Shown piece by piece: positions 34,501 through 46,500 of a DNA stretch of 64,000 bases. This DNA is from Nelumbo lutea (Eukaryota; Streptophyta; Magnoliopsida; Proteales; Nelumbonaceae). A program made the translations under genes and the position numbers. Each line of letters opens with the position of its first letter. The stretch's first letter is position 1. The notes beneath the pieces are model-generated. The model saw only the letters and a program-made list of their open reading frames with translations, did no database searches and had not been told where the DNA came from. The stretch lies in NCBI GenBank assembly GCA_022828595.1, contig JAKGHH010000008.1:28264378-28328377 (forward strand), given 5' to 3'.

Positions 34501-37500
34501 TTTGTTATAGGAAAGAAGAAAAGAAAAGGTGGAAGAAGAAAATGTGTTGATTAGACAAAATTTTAAGTTCTTCCCTTGCTTATTGGTTCGGATTTTGAAA
34601 TTTTTGAGGTTTCATCAAGGATCAAAATTTCAATACGATATGCCCTGTATCGGGTGTATTGTATTGTATCTTTGGGGTCCCGATACTTGTTTATAGGTGT
34701 TTCTGGGAACCCATTTTTTTAAATAATATATATATTTAAAAATGAAATTGAAAACCAAAGAAATAAAAAAATAGGGGGAGTATCGTTATAAGTACCGATA
34801 CACCTTTGCCAATACATAGAGGTGTATCGATACTTTGAACCATGGGTTCAATACAACAGTTGTTTGTGTTGATTAAACGCTAACAAAATAAGAAAATGAT
34901 AAAAAGAAACTAGTATATAAACACATAAAATGAATATTCTAGTTTAATAATGTCTATTTTATATTTATAATGTCAAAAATTAAAAATATAAAAGTATTTT
35001 ATAACCTAGTGCACAAAACTACTTGGCGACTGCCAGGCGAGCTCCCAGGAGTGCCTTGTCGCCTAGGCGTTGCCTTGACAACTATGCACTAGTCAAAATG
35101 GAATCTATCGAGCCAAGCCTGGAAACCGGAACCTGCTTGAACTCACTTCCACATTGCTCCATTAATCAAACGAAGCTCAAAAAACCAGAAGTTTGGTTTT
35201 TATAAACTTACTTAAAGTCAACCCAGTACCCAGATGCTTGAAAACTAGGGTTTCACTGCGCCCAGTTGTCGGGGAGAAAGAGAGAAGATGTAGCCGCTCC
35301 TACCAGAGCTTCCTAATCTCTTCCAAAACTGAACTGCCCTCTTTTAGAAGTCAAAAAACACCTTCCAAGCACAGAGCGCCACACCCAAAGCTTCACTTTT
35401 ACCTCAACTTCGAAAATCTCTAATCGGCTAGGATTTTGGGCAGAAACAGTACAACATCACATCTTGGTAGTTCCCAGCCAGATTTTTCAACTCTCCAAAC
35501 TTCTACCAACTAGGTAAAAGGTCCTCTGAACTATAGAGAACCTATCTCTCCATACACTCTCTTAATCAAAGGAAAAGAGGAAAACAAAGGAAAAAAAAGG
35601 AAGAAAGAAACCTGCTCTGATACCAAGATGTGAATCAGTCCTCTAAAACTGATATAAACTTGGTAAAAATTAGTGAAGAAGAAGAAAAGTAGAGAACAGC
35701 ATCACAAAGGAAGAAGAAGGAGAGAAGAAGAGGAAGAAGAAGAAGTGTTTGAAATGTCTCTTCCCTCCCTTCTCTAATCCTTTTGTTAAACTTCAATTAT
35801 TAGGTTAATTACAAGTATGCCTTTAAGTGGGCAACCAGCTAGGCAGTAACATAAAGAGAACCTACAAAAAAGAAATGACAAGCCCATAAAGATAGGCCCA
35901 TTAGGTAACAAATAAATAAATAACATATTACAAGAAAAGATACTAGGGTCCATTCGGCCTAGTCTCTCTACAAGGTACAACACCAATAAGTTATGCATGT
36001 ACAGGTATCTGAGTGTTGTACCCATGTCATATGTCAATGCTTTTACCTATGTCTATGTAATATAGATGTAATCCATGATACATATCTAAGTTTTTAAAAC
36101 AAATCTGACACCAAGGTTTGAAACATCAGTGTTAGTAGAAATATCAGTCATAAAAATATAGGAAACATGTTGGAAATGTCACTCGGAAATGTAAAAATTA
36201 TAGATATGGTGGAAACATCATGAATGACATATTGTAAAAATATGCAAAAATATAGAATGATATTTTACGAAGTTATAATTGAAGCATAGGTACCCAGTTT
36301 TAAATTATATTCTTCGAAATCATAAAGCAAAGCTATGAAACTATGGTTAATAGACTATGACTGTGAGGTCTTAGTAAGGTTGGAAAGGTGGCATGGAGCA
36401 TCATCCCCGCTGCTGTTAAGTGGGCAGTGTGGAGTGAAAGAAATAACTGAATATTTGAAGGAACTCAGAACTCAAAAGATGTACTAAGGAAAATTCTGGG
36501 GATGATCCACTCATGGCTGGCAATACACCTGATGTTTAAAGGCAGACATCCAAGTGTATTTTTTGAATTTAGTTTTCTGTTTGTAAGGAATAGATAGTTT
36601 TTCTGTTTTTGTTTGAGCTAGATCAAAGTGGAAATCATGACCATTAGGCAGACAATAATACTGCTCGACTGCTACTATGCATGTCTACAATATTGTTGCC
36701 AACTTATGGTATTTATAATACCATCTCTTGTATTCTACATACTGAATATGTTGGTTCCAATAATATTTTGTGTTAGTACCCATGGAAATGAAAATATGTC
36801 ATGGAAATATTAGGAAATATATTAACATCTATGTTAAAAGGCTGTTTATAGGCTGTTTGTCTTTTGTTTAATTTCTGTTTAGTATTTTTATATTATGTTA
36901 TGGTCACCCTAATATAAATACCAAAAAAGCTGGTGTCGCCAGCATTGAGTTTTGCTCACAGATCTCTCTTTTCTCCTCTTCCTTCTCTCTTCTCTCTTCT
37001 CTTCACTTTCTCCTCTGGATAATATGGTATCAGAGCAGGCCCATTTGATCTGAAAGGAGATTGTGAAAGCGCTCTTTTGTCTTCTCCCTTCACTTGCTGC
37101 TGAATTTTTTCTCTGAAGAACCAAGTTAGATCTTTGGATTGACCTTAGAAGCTTCTCTCTTCTTTTTATCTTTTTTCCTGATTGTGAATCAGGACAGAAC
37201 CAAAACAAGGGGATCGATCAACTGATGTGAGGTGATCAGCACCTGTGCCTTCCTTTTTTGTAGGATCAAGTGATCCTTGTGGTAGTTGTAGGTCGGAGGT
37301 GACCTGTATGTGGTATGACAGCAGCTTTGTGGTGTGTTTGTAGGTCGGAGATGACCTCTGTGTGCTGTGACAGCAGTACGATGGTTAGTTTGTAGGTCGG
37401 TGATGGCCTCTAGGTGCCGTAATAGTAGTAAAACATTTTTTTTTGGTTATTGAAGGACTGTGTTTGAATTAAAAGGTGGCTGTATCTAGCTTCCTGGTGC

Positions 37501-40500
37501 ATTTTTTTCCAGAAATAACAGTGTGTGAAAGGGAAACAGGTTGGACTGTATTTTTTTCTAGTTCTTTTTTGGAACTCTTTTGAGTATGATCTGAACCAGT
37601 TATCATGAATAGTGAAGATTCTGCTACATTTGGTGTTTCCTCAATGCAGAATGGACTGAGTAGGGGTATGGATTTATCTTTCCCTATGGCTGTCATATAC
37701 CTCTTAGAATGGTCGAAGGGGATCAGGTTATACATTACTGCAAGGGAAAAGATAGGATATATAAATGGAAGATTTAAAGAACCTAATTCTGGGAGTGCTG
37801 AACATGACGGATGGAGCGAGGAAAACAACATGGTAATGTTGTAAACAGGGGGAGAGGAGTCAACCTATTTTGAATTGCGCCACTATGCAAAAATCTATCA
37901 GTTACAGGCAGAGTCCTCTATTTGTAAACAGGGGGAGAGGAGTCTCTATGTGTACTACTCAGACTTGTTTTTCATCTGGAAGGAGTTGGATCACTTTCAG
38001 AGTGTAGATTGGAATTATGATGAAGATTCCAAAGAGTATAAGTCTCTTGTTTTATAGTAGCGAGTCTTTGCCTTCCTCTTTGGCTTGAACCCTATGTATG
38101 AATCCATTAGAGTATAGATTCTTGGAAGCAAGGATCTCCCATCTGTCCAAGAGGTATATGCTCTAGTATAGTTAGAGGAAACTAGAAGAAATCTGATGAA
38201 TAATTCTAGGGGAGATTCAGTTGTGTCGGCAACGAAAGGAAGTGTTGTTATAGGTGGAGGAAATGCCTTTAAGAAGGGAGACTCTCAAAAAAGGGTGGAT
38301 GACAAAGAAAAATCATGTTGCACCCATTGCCAGAAGTCTCAACACACTTGTGACACATGTTAGGACCCTCATGGGAAGTTGAAATGGGCTCAGGAATTGA
38401 GTAAGAAATAGGGTTCAGATCTGAATAAGAAGTTAGGGCAGCAAGGTAGCTCATTACAAAAAATATGGCTACTCAAGAGAACTAGCCACTGAGTACTACT
38501 ACAACTCAGACATACACCTCTGGTTTTGACCCTAGGGAGGATATCATTAATTCCTTCTGTGACCATTTAGAACTTTATGGTAGGGCAATTCGTCAGATAG
38601 ATGCTCCTCCTCCATCAACTTCATATGTGTCTACATCAGATAATTCTGCTATAACTCTTCATGTATCGTCTCATTCCTTTGACTCTCCTTGGATAATTGA
38701 TTCTGGAGTGTCAAAACATATGACTGGTAAATCTATTTACTTTTAGACCTATCATCTTCTCTGGAAGAGACAAAGTGAGATTGGCTGATGGTTCATTCTT
38801 TTTTTTTATCAGCAAAAAACTTTCATTAAAAATAGAGAAATTAAGTTACAATAGATAAAGATTGCAGAGGGACAAACTGCAATCTTTGGCAATTAGTTAC
38901 AATTCTGCCCAGTACAACATGATTCGTTCTCTACCATTGCTGGTCAAGGAACCATTTCTCTTCCTTTCGGTCTTACCCTTTCTAATGTTTTGCATGTTCC
39001 ATAATTCCCTATTAATTTGTTTTCTGTTAGTAGTATCACCAATTCATTAAACTGTTCACTAACCTATTCCCTTCTTATTGTGTGATTCAAGATTTGGCCT
39101 TAGGGAAGATGATTGGAAGAGGACATGGTGGATGGTGTCTACTTGTTGGAGAATAAGGCTGGTGTTGCAGTCATAGAGTCTAAGATTCAGTCTAGTAAGA
39201 GTTAAGCTTATTTATGGCATAATTGTCTTGGTTATTTATCCTTTGATTCCTTAAGGATTGTATTGCTAGAGTTGTTTAAGTCAGTGCCAGTGAGTTGATA
39301 TGTCAAACTGGTCAAGGAACCATTTCTCTTCCTTTTGGTCCTACCCTTTCTAATGTTTTACATGTTCCATAATTCCCTATTAATTTGTTTTCTGTTAGTA
39401 GTATCACCAATTCATTAAACTGTTCAGTAACCTTCTTCCCTTCTTATTGTGTGATTCAGGATTTGGCCTTAGGGAAGATGATTGGTAGAGGACATATGGT
39501 GGATGGTATCTACTTGTTGGAGAATAAGGCTGGTGTTGCAGTCATAGAGTCTAAGATTTAGTCTAGTAAGAGTTAAGCTTATTTATGGCACAATTGTCTT
39601 GGTTATTTATCCTTTGATTCCTTAAGGATTGTGTTCCTAGAGTTGTTTAAGTTAGTGCCAGTGTTAGAGTTGATATGTCAAACTTGTTAGTTGAGTAAAC
39701 ATTGTAGAACTCATTTTTCCTCAAAGAATAATAAATCTGAATTTCCTTTCCATATTGTTCACTATGATGTTTTGGGCCCAGTTACTGTACCATCTGGAAG
39801 TGGCTACAAGTATTTTATTACCTTTATTGATGACTACTCTAGGTACACATGGGTGTATTCCATGCAAACTAGGGATGAATTACTAAAAATTATCCAAGAT
39901 TTCCAAAGAATGATCTTCACCCAATTTCAACCCAAAAATCCAAATCTTCCAATCCAATAATGCCAAAGATACCTTCATAATGATCTCACGGAGTTTTTTG
40001 CTTCACGCGGATCACTCCGCCGTAGCTGTTCGAACACCACAACAAAATGGTGTAGCTGAAAGAAAGAACTGCCACCTTCTTGAAGTGGCTCGGAGATTAT
40101 TGATTCATATGAATGTCCCCAAACGTTTTTGGCTTGGAGTTATCCCTTGTGCTGCTTATCTCATTAATCACATGCCCTCTCGATGGCTAGAGTACAAAGC
40201 CCCACATAAACTTTTGTTTCCTAAAGCTCCTCTTTTGTCTATTCCTCTTCGTGTGTTTGGTAGTCATTGTTTTGTCCAAAACCTGTCAACCACTCGTGGG
40301 AAATTGGATCCTCGTGTTATTCCTTGCATCTTCTTGGGGTACCCTACAACTCAGAAGGGGTACCGGTGCTTTGATCCTGTCTCTCGAAAATATCATGTTT
40401 CTATGGATGTCTCCTTTTTTGGGAATGAACCTTTTTTTCCTATTTCTCCTCAGGGGGAGTGTACGCATGAGGAAAAACATGTTCATCTTCCTCTTCTGCC

Positions 40501-43500
40501 TCATATTCATCTCCCTTCTCTTCTCGATCCTCCTCCCTTCTGTGTTTTCTATCACCGTCACAAATGCCAACCAAGTTCAAGAGTTGTGGAGCATTTAGAA
40601 GTTGTACCACCAACGCCATCAAATTCTCCGGGGATGGATCCTACCTAGCCAGTACCTTAGTTCCCATTGATATTTCTAATCCTATTGCTATTGATACCTC
40701 CGGTGTTGAGATCTTGACCTTCCTATTGCTCTCTCGGTTCCTGAATGGACAGATGCAATGAAGGAAGAAATTAATGCATTACATAAAAATTGTACATGGG
40801 AATTGGTGGATCTTCCTAAGGTGAAGGAGCTAGTTGGATGTAAATGGGTATTTATATTAAAACATAGGGCTGATGGCGTAGTGGAGCGGTATAAAGCTCG
40901 CTTAGTGGTAAAAGGGTTCACTCAAGTGTATGGGGTGGATTATGCAGAAACTTTTGCACCAGTTGCTAAGATGAGCTCCATTAGGGTTCTTTTCTCTTTA
41001 GCTGCTAACTTCTATTGGGACCTTCACCAACTGGATATCAAGAATGCATTTCTAAATGGTGATCTTGAAGAAGAAGTGTACATGGTACAATCCCCTGGTT
41101 TTCGGGTTTAAGGTAATGAACAAAAGGTATGTAGGTTGAAGAAGTCATTATATGGCCTGAAACAATCACCAAGAGCTTGGTTCAACATATTCCAGGTAAT
41201 TGTACAACAAAAAGGCTACAAGCAATGTTAATCTGATCATACATTGTTTGTGATAAGAGGGGAAGGGAAAATTGCAGCCCTAATAGTGTATATTGATGAT
41301 ATAGTTATCACTGGTGATTGGAAAGATGAAATTCAAAAATTGAACGGATTTATTGCTACTCATTTTGAGGTGAAAAATCTAGGTCCTTTGAGATGCTTCC
41401 TTGGAATTGAAGTTGTGTGCTCACAAAAGGGTATCTTCATTTCTCAGAGAAAGTATGTCTTAGATCTATTATAGGATACAAGAAAATTGGGAGTGAAACC
41501 CGTTGATTCTCCTATTGATCATAATCACAAATTAAGTGATTGTGAAGGTGAATTCATCAAAGATGTGAAGCAATTTCAGAGGCTTGTAGGAAGATTGCTA
41601 TATCTCTCCATAACTCGGCTAGGCATTGCTTATGCAATGGGTGTTCTTAGTCAATTCATGCATGCCCCTAAGACCACCCACCTTGAAGCAGTTGAAAGAA
41701 TTCTCAGATATCTTAAGAAATTCCCAAGTGCAGTTTATTGTTCCAAAAACATGGGCATTTGAAGGTTAAAGTGTATACTAATGTAGATTGGGTAGGATCA
41801 CTGGATAATAGAAAGCCTATCAGCGGCTATTGTACCTTTGTGGGAGGAAACCTAGTCACATGGAGAAGCAAAAAGCAAAATTTGGTGGCTAGGTCTAGTG
41901 CTAAAGCTGAATATAGAGCAATGTCTCATGGAGTGGTTGAAATAATGTGGCTAAAAAATTTGTTGAGTGAGTTGGGATTTGGGGTTTACAGTTGATGGAC
42001 CTATCACTTTATATTGTGATAACAAGGCAGCCATAAACATTTAGGTAGACAAGCATTTTGTCAGAGAAAAGGTTGTCAAAGGGGAAGTGTGCACCCCCTA
42101 TGTTAGGTCCGAAGATCAACTTGCAGATATCTTCACAAAAGGGTTACATCACTTGCAGTATAATGATCTATGTGACAAGTTGGGCATGATTGACATCTAT
42201 GTCCGAACTTGAGGGGGAGTGTTAAAAGGCTGTTTATAGGTTGTTTCTCTTTTATTTTATTTCTGTTTAGTATTATAGGGGTAATATTGTAATTCCCCCT
42301 TGTAGAAAGAATGGGCTGAATGGCCCATAGGATGCTCTTATATCTTTATGCTTCTATTCCTTTTGTTAATGGGCCTTTATGTTTCTTTATGTTTTATGTT
42401 TAGTTAAGTTAATCGCCCAATTAAGGGCCTTCTTGTAAATACATAAATTTTGTAAATTATTTTTAATGAAAAGATTAGGGAAGGGAGTGATGTTCGAACA
42501 ACTCATCTTCCAAAACCCTATTGCATCTGACTTCTTCTTCTCGCTTCTCTCTTTGCTGCTGATATCTAACCTTTTTCACACTTTTTAAATCAGTCCTCTC
42601 ATTCTTATGGACTGTTTTCCTTATTGGTATCATAGCGGGCTCCTTTCTTCTTCCTTTTTTCTCCTTTTTTTTCCCATATACAGTGTGTATGGAGAGTTGA
42701 ATCGAATTAGTGATTGGAGAAAGTATTCAGCCTAGTTGTTAGTGGTTTTTTGGAGAAAAGGATGTTGTCTTGGTCATTATTCTGGCAGTCCTTGGAGATT
42801 TTTGCCCAAAACTCTAATCAACTAGAGAATTCTGATTGCGGGCCCCACATGGAGCTTTCACCTTGGCGCTCAGTGACTGAAGGGGTTCTTTTTCTTTATC
42901 TTGAAGACCGATCCAAGTCTTGTGCAGTCCTGTGAAGCCTACAGGGAGTGGCTGCTGTTTTCCTATTTCTCTCGGATCCCGAGTGAGATTTAGCTGGTAG
43001 ATACGACTTCATAGAGGTTGGTACTTGGTGTCTGCTTTTTCCTGTCTTCCTTGTTTATCATTTGAAGTTGTTTGAAGTTGTTCTGGAGTTGTTTGAGGAA
43101 GATTGATGTCCCTGGTGTTGAAAATAAGTGTGGCGTGGAGTTCGGACAAGTTCCAAGAGCACCTGTAGACTCATTATTAGTTGTGACCACAATCAATCTC
43201 GATGGAACTAACTATCTAGTATGGGTCAGAATCAGTAAAAATACATGTTTGTAGTAGAGGCAAGTGGGGGTGTATCTCCTGGAGCAAGAAAGCACCATCA
43301 GAAGATGACCCATCTTATGAGAAATGGTTGCAAGAGAATTATACTGTTATTGGATGGTTAGTGAATTCGATGCAACCACAAATTAGTCAGCATTATTTAT
43401 ACTGTTGTGTGCGAGTTCTGCTATCTTTGGCAGCTCATTCAGATTGGTCTCTTTATCAACTAGATGTTAAAAATGCATTCTTGAATGGAGAATTACATGA

Positions 43501-46500
43501 GGAAGCTTATATGTCTCTTCACTAGGGATGTATGGCACAAACATGGAGGGAAAAGTGTGCAAGTTGAAGAAGTCTTTCTATGGACTCAAATAGTCGCCTA
43601 GGGCGTGGTTTGAAAGGTTTAGGGCTGCTCTTGTTAACTTTGGTTATGTATAGACTCTGTTTGATCATACCCTCTTTTTGAAGAGGAGAGGTTCATTGAT
43701 GGCATATCTCATAGTCTGTTGATGATATTGTAGTGACTAGCACTGATGTGATAGGGATTGGTGATCTTAAATCTTTCCTTCATACAAAGTTTGAGATCAA
43801 AGATCTGGGGGAGTTGAGGTATTTCCTTGGCATTGAAGTGGCTCGGTCTAAGGATGGAATCTTTATCTCTCAGCGAGTATGTGCTAGATTTTCTCACTGA
43901 AACAGGCAAAATGGGTGCAAGACTAGGGGCTACTCCTATTGATATGAGTCACAACCTTTCTGCCTCTGATGGAGAACTGTTGAAGGAGAAGGGAGTGTTT
44001 CAAAGGTTACTAGGGAAACTTCTACATCTTTGTATGACTCAGCCTGGCATTGCGTATGCTGTTAGCTGCATTAGGTAGTTCATGCATGCTCCTAGGGACA
44101 CTCATATGATAGCAACAGAACGAATTTTATGTTATTTGAAGAGTACTCCTTGGAAGGACATTCTTTTTGCTAATCATGGTCATATGAAACTGGAGGCTTA
44201 CACAGATGCTGATTGGGCATGAAACATTGATGATAGGAGGTCAACTTCGGGATACTGTAGCATGGTGGCATGTAATATTGTTTCTTGGAGAAGCAAGAAA
44301 CAATCTATTGTTGCTAAATCTACAGTTGAGGCCGAGTACATGGCTATGGCTCTTGGATTTTCTGAGTTACTTTGGCTTCGACCCCTGATGGAGGAACCAC
44401 GTGTTGAGTATGATAAGCCATTGATGCTATATTGTGATAATCAAGCCGCCATCAAGATTGCCCACAATTCGGTGCAACATGATAGGACTAAGCATATTGA
44501 AGTTGACAGGCATTTTATCAGAGAAAGAGTGGCTTGTGGAGAAATTTGTCTACCATTCATTACATCTGAAGAACGGTTAGTTGACATTCTTACCAAGGGA
44601 ATTGCCAAGGTTAGACTACAACATGACACTAGCAAGCTCGGCATGATTGACATCTATGCTCAACTTGGGGAGTGTAGAGAGAATGGGCCAAATGGCCCAT
44701 AGGCTGCTCTTATTTCTTTGTGTTTCTATTCCTTTTTGTTAATGGGCCTTTATGTTTCTTTATGTTTTATGTTTAATTAAGTTAATCACCCAATTAAGGG
44801 CCTTCTTGTAAATACAAAAACTTTGCAAATTATTTTTAATGAAAAGATTAGGGAAGGGAGTGATGTTCGAACAACTCATCTCCCAAAACCATATTGCAAC
44901 CGACTTCTCTCTTTTATATTATGTTATGGTTGCCCTAATGTAAATACCAAAAAAGTTGGCGCCGCCAGCACTGAGTTTTGCTCACAGATCTCTCTTTTCT
45001 CCTCTTCCTTCTCTCTTCTCTCTTCTCTTCATTTTCTCTTTTGGATAATAATCTATAAATGAATTCAAGGTGTTTCTTTATAACTGTTCTAGAATTATGA
45101 CATGAATATGTGATCTAATAGGGTTCAATGCATAAGTTGCTCAAAGTCTTGTCATTGCTCAGAGGCATGCACAAATAGACCATTCCGCAAAGAGAAGAAG
45201 ATTAAAATTGTAAAGGTAATCTTACACTAGAATCAAATACTCTTATTTTCATTTATGTTAATTTGTATTGTAAGAGAAACAAAATAGCTTACTTTAATCT
45301 TAATTATTAGTACACTTCAAAGTTAGCATGATCTTAGTTAAATTTGTAAAACTTTTCTTTTTGAAGTTTTTTTGATAGATAACTTTTCTTTTTGAATTAA
45401 GAGTTTGTTTTCCTTTCCAGACTCAATATTGTGGATGGGGAGTCGAAGCAGCTGAGTTCATTAAGAAAGGGGATTTTGTAATCGAATACATTGGGGAAGG
45501 TGGCTATGATTACACACACCCATTCAGCTTATAATGGCTTTTATTTATTACACCTTTTCTTGTTAAAGTGTTTATGTTTTATCCAACCAGAGAGTTCTCA
45601 CCAACACAAGTATTTGCATTAATATCTCTTTAGTTTGTGGTGAAGGATTCATGTGCACACTTGGAATTTGTATTTATTTAGTTGAATACTTGTCTATTTG
45701 ACTGAGAATGCTCCTTTTGTTTGTTTGAAGGTTCTTATTCATCATTGGTTGTTATGTCAAGGAAGGTTATGTCTGCAAAGGTTTAGTAAAAAAATATTTT
45801 AGTATAGAAGAAAGCATGAGTTTTAAAACAAGGCATTCTTTTTGCTTAGCACATCAGCAATTTTTAACTTCTTGGACCTTTTAAAATTCTTTAAGGTCTC
45901 ATCCATTCTTACAGAACAGGTCAATAGTTTTGTAGTTTAGGATAATTTGTGCACCTTATAGTTTTTTTTTTAGATCCTTCTTGAATGTTGAAGATTTGGT
46001 TTGTCTATGGGGGTTATGATCTCAACCCATGGTAGGGGCTTTTCTTTAGTCAGATTTTCTTGACATATTTGTCCAATAACAACTGTATACATAGAAGGGG
46101 TTTCTTTCTAGATAGTGTATAACTTGTCTAGTTTGTGAGCACATTATAGTACATGTGCTCCCGAGTTCAATGTGTCTTATGGAATATGATTCTTTTTCTT
46201 TGCTATTTAGCGTGTGGTGGGTATCTCCAGCTACACCGGAGGAGGTCCATTGTATTTTGGCCACCTACGGGTTTTGCTTATTGAGGTTGCACTTTGTTGA
46301 AGTCCATCCCTTTGGCTTTTTGCTAGGGTGCTTGGGAAGTAGGGAATAATAGAATTCTTTGTTTGCATCTACTACCCAAGATACATATAGTCATCCTTAT
46401 GGATTGTAACAAGAGAGAAGATAAGGATTGAGACGAAGTCAAATTGTGGCTACTTAGAACCCTAATCTTTGTTATAGTCAACCTAATTACAGTTAAAGGT

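Larger units (their letters stand above)
32674..35086. mobile_element. hAT-like inverted-repeat element nested in Copia-2, itself hosting repeat copy C
   Basis: The ends are inverted repeats: CATAGTTTTCAAGGC at the left, and CATAGTTGTCAAGGC reading inward from the right (14 of 15 identical). Both are followed by GC-rich stretches with GCCTAGGCG boxes. The flanking 8-mers CACCAATC (32666-32673) and CACTAGTC (35087-35094) match at 6 of 8, consistent with an 8-bp hAT duplication. It contains no transposase; most of its length is repeat copy C and a MITE-like unit. Confidence 0.75.
28954..35972 (-). mobile_element. Copia-2: Ty1/Copia retrotransposon with TSD AGGTA
   Basis: AGGTA stands at 28949-28953 and 35973-35977, directly outside LTRs at 28954-29287 and 35626-35972. 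On the element strand the LTR runs from TGTAGAGAGA to CACATCT, so the 3' terminus is CT, not CA. The primer site TGGTATCAGAGC abuts the 5' LTR exactly at that point. The polypurine tract CTTGAGGGGGAG abuts the 3' LTR, whose first bases are mutated (TATAG). Gag is largely deleted and interrupted by a nested element (32674-35086). Confidence 0.9.
36832..45050 (+). mobile_element. Copia-3: Ty1/Copia retrotransposon with TSD ATCTA, 3' LTR split by Copia-4
   Basis: ATCTA stands at 36827-36831 and 45051-45055. The 5' LTR (36832-37024) runs from TGTTAAAAGG to GGATAATA, directly followed by the primer site TGGTATCAGAGC (37025-37036). The 3' LTR starts at 42220 after GAGGGGGAG, is interrupted near 42300, and resumes at about 44918 through GGATAATA at 45050. 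The right terminus is TA, not CA. Internally, gag, protease, integrase, RT and RNase H appear in Copia order, all with stops. Confidence 0.9.

Noticed and set aside
37287..37430. CRISPR-like repeat array
   Set aside because: Three contiguous 52-bp units without spacers, in a plant retrotransposon leader.
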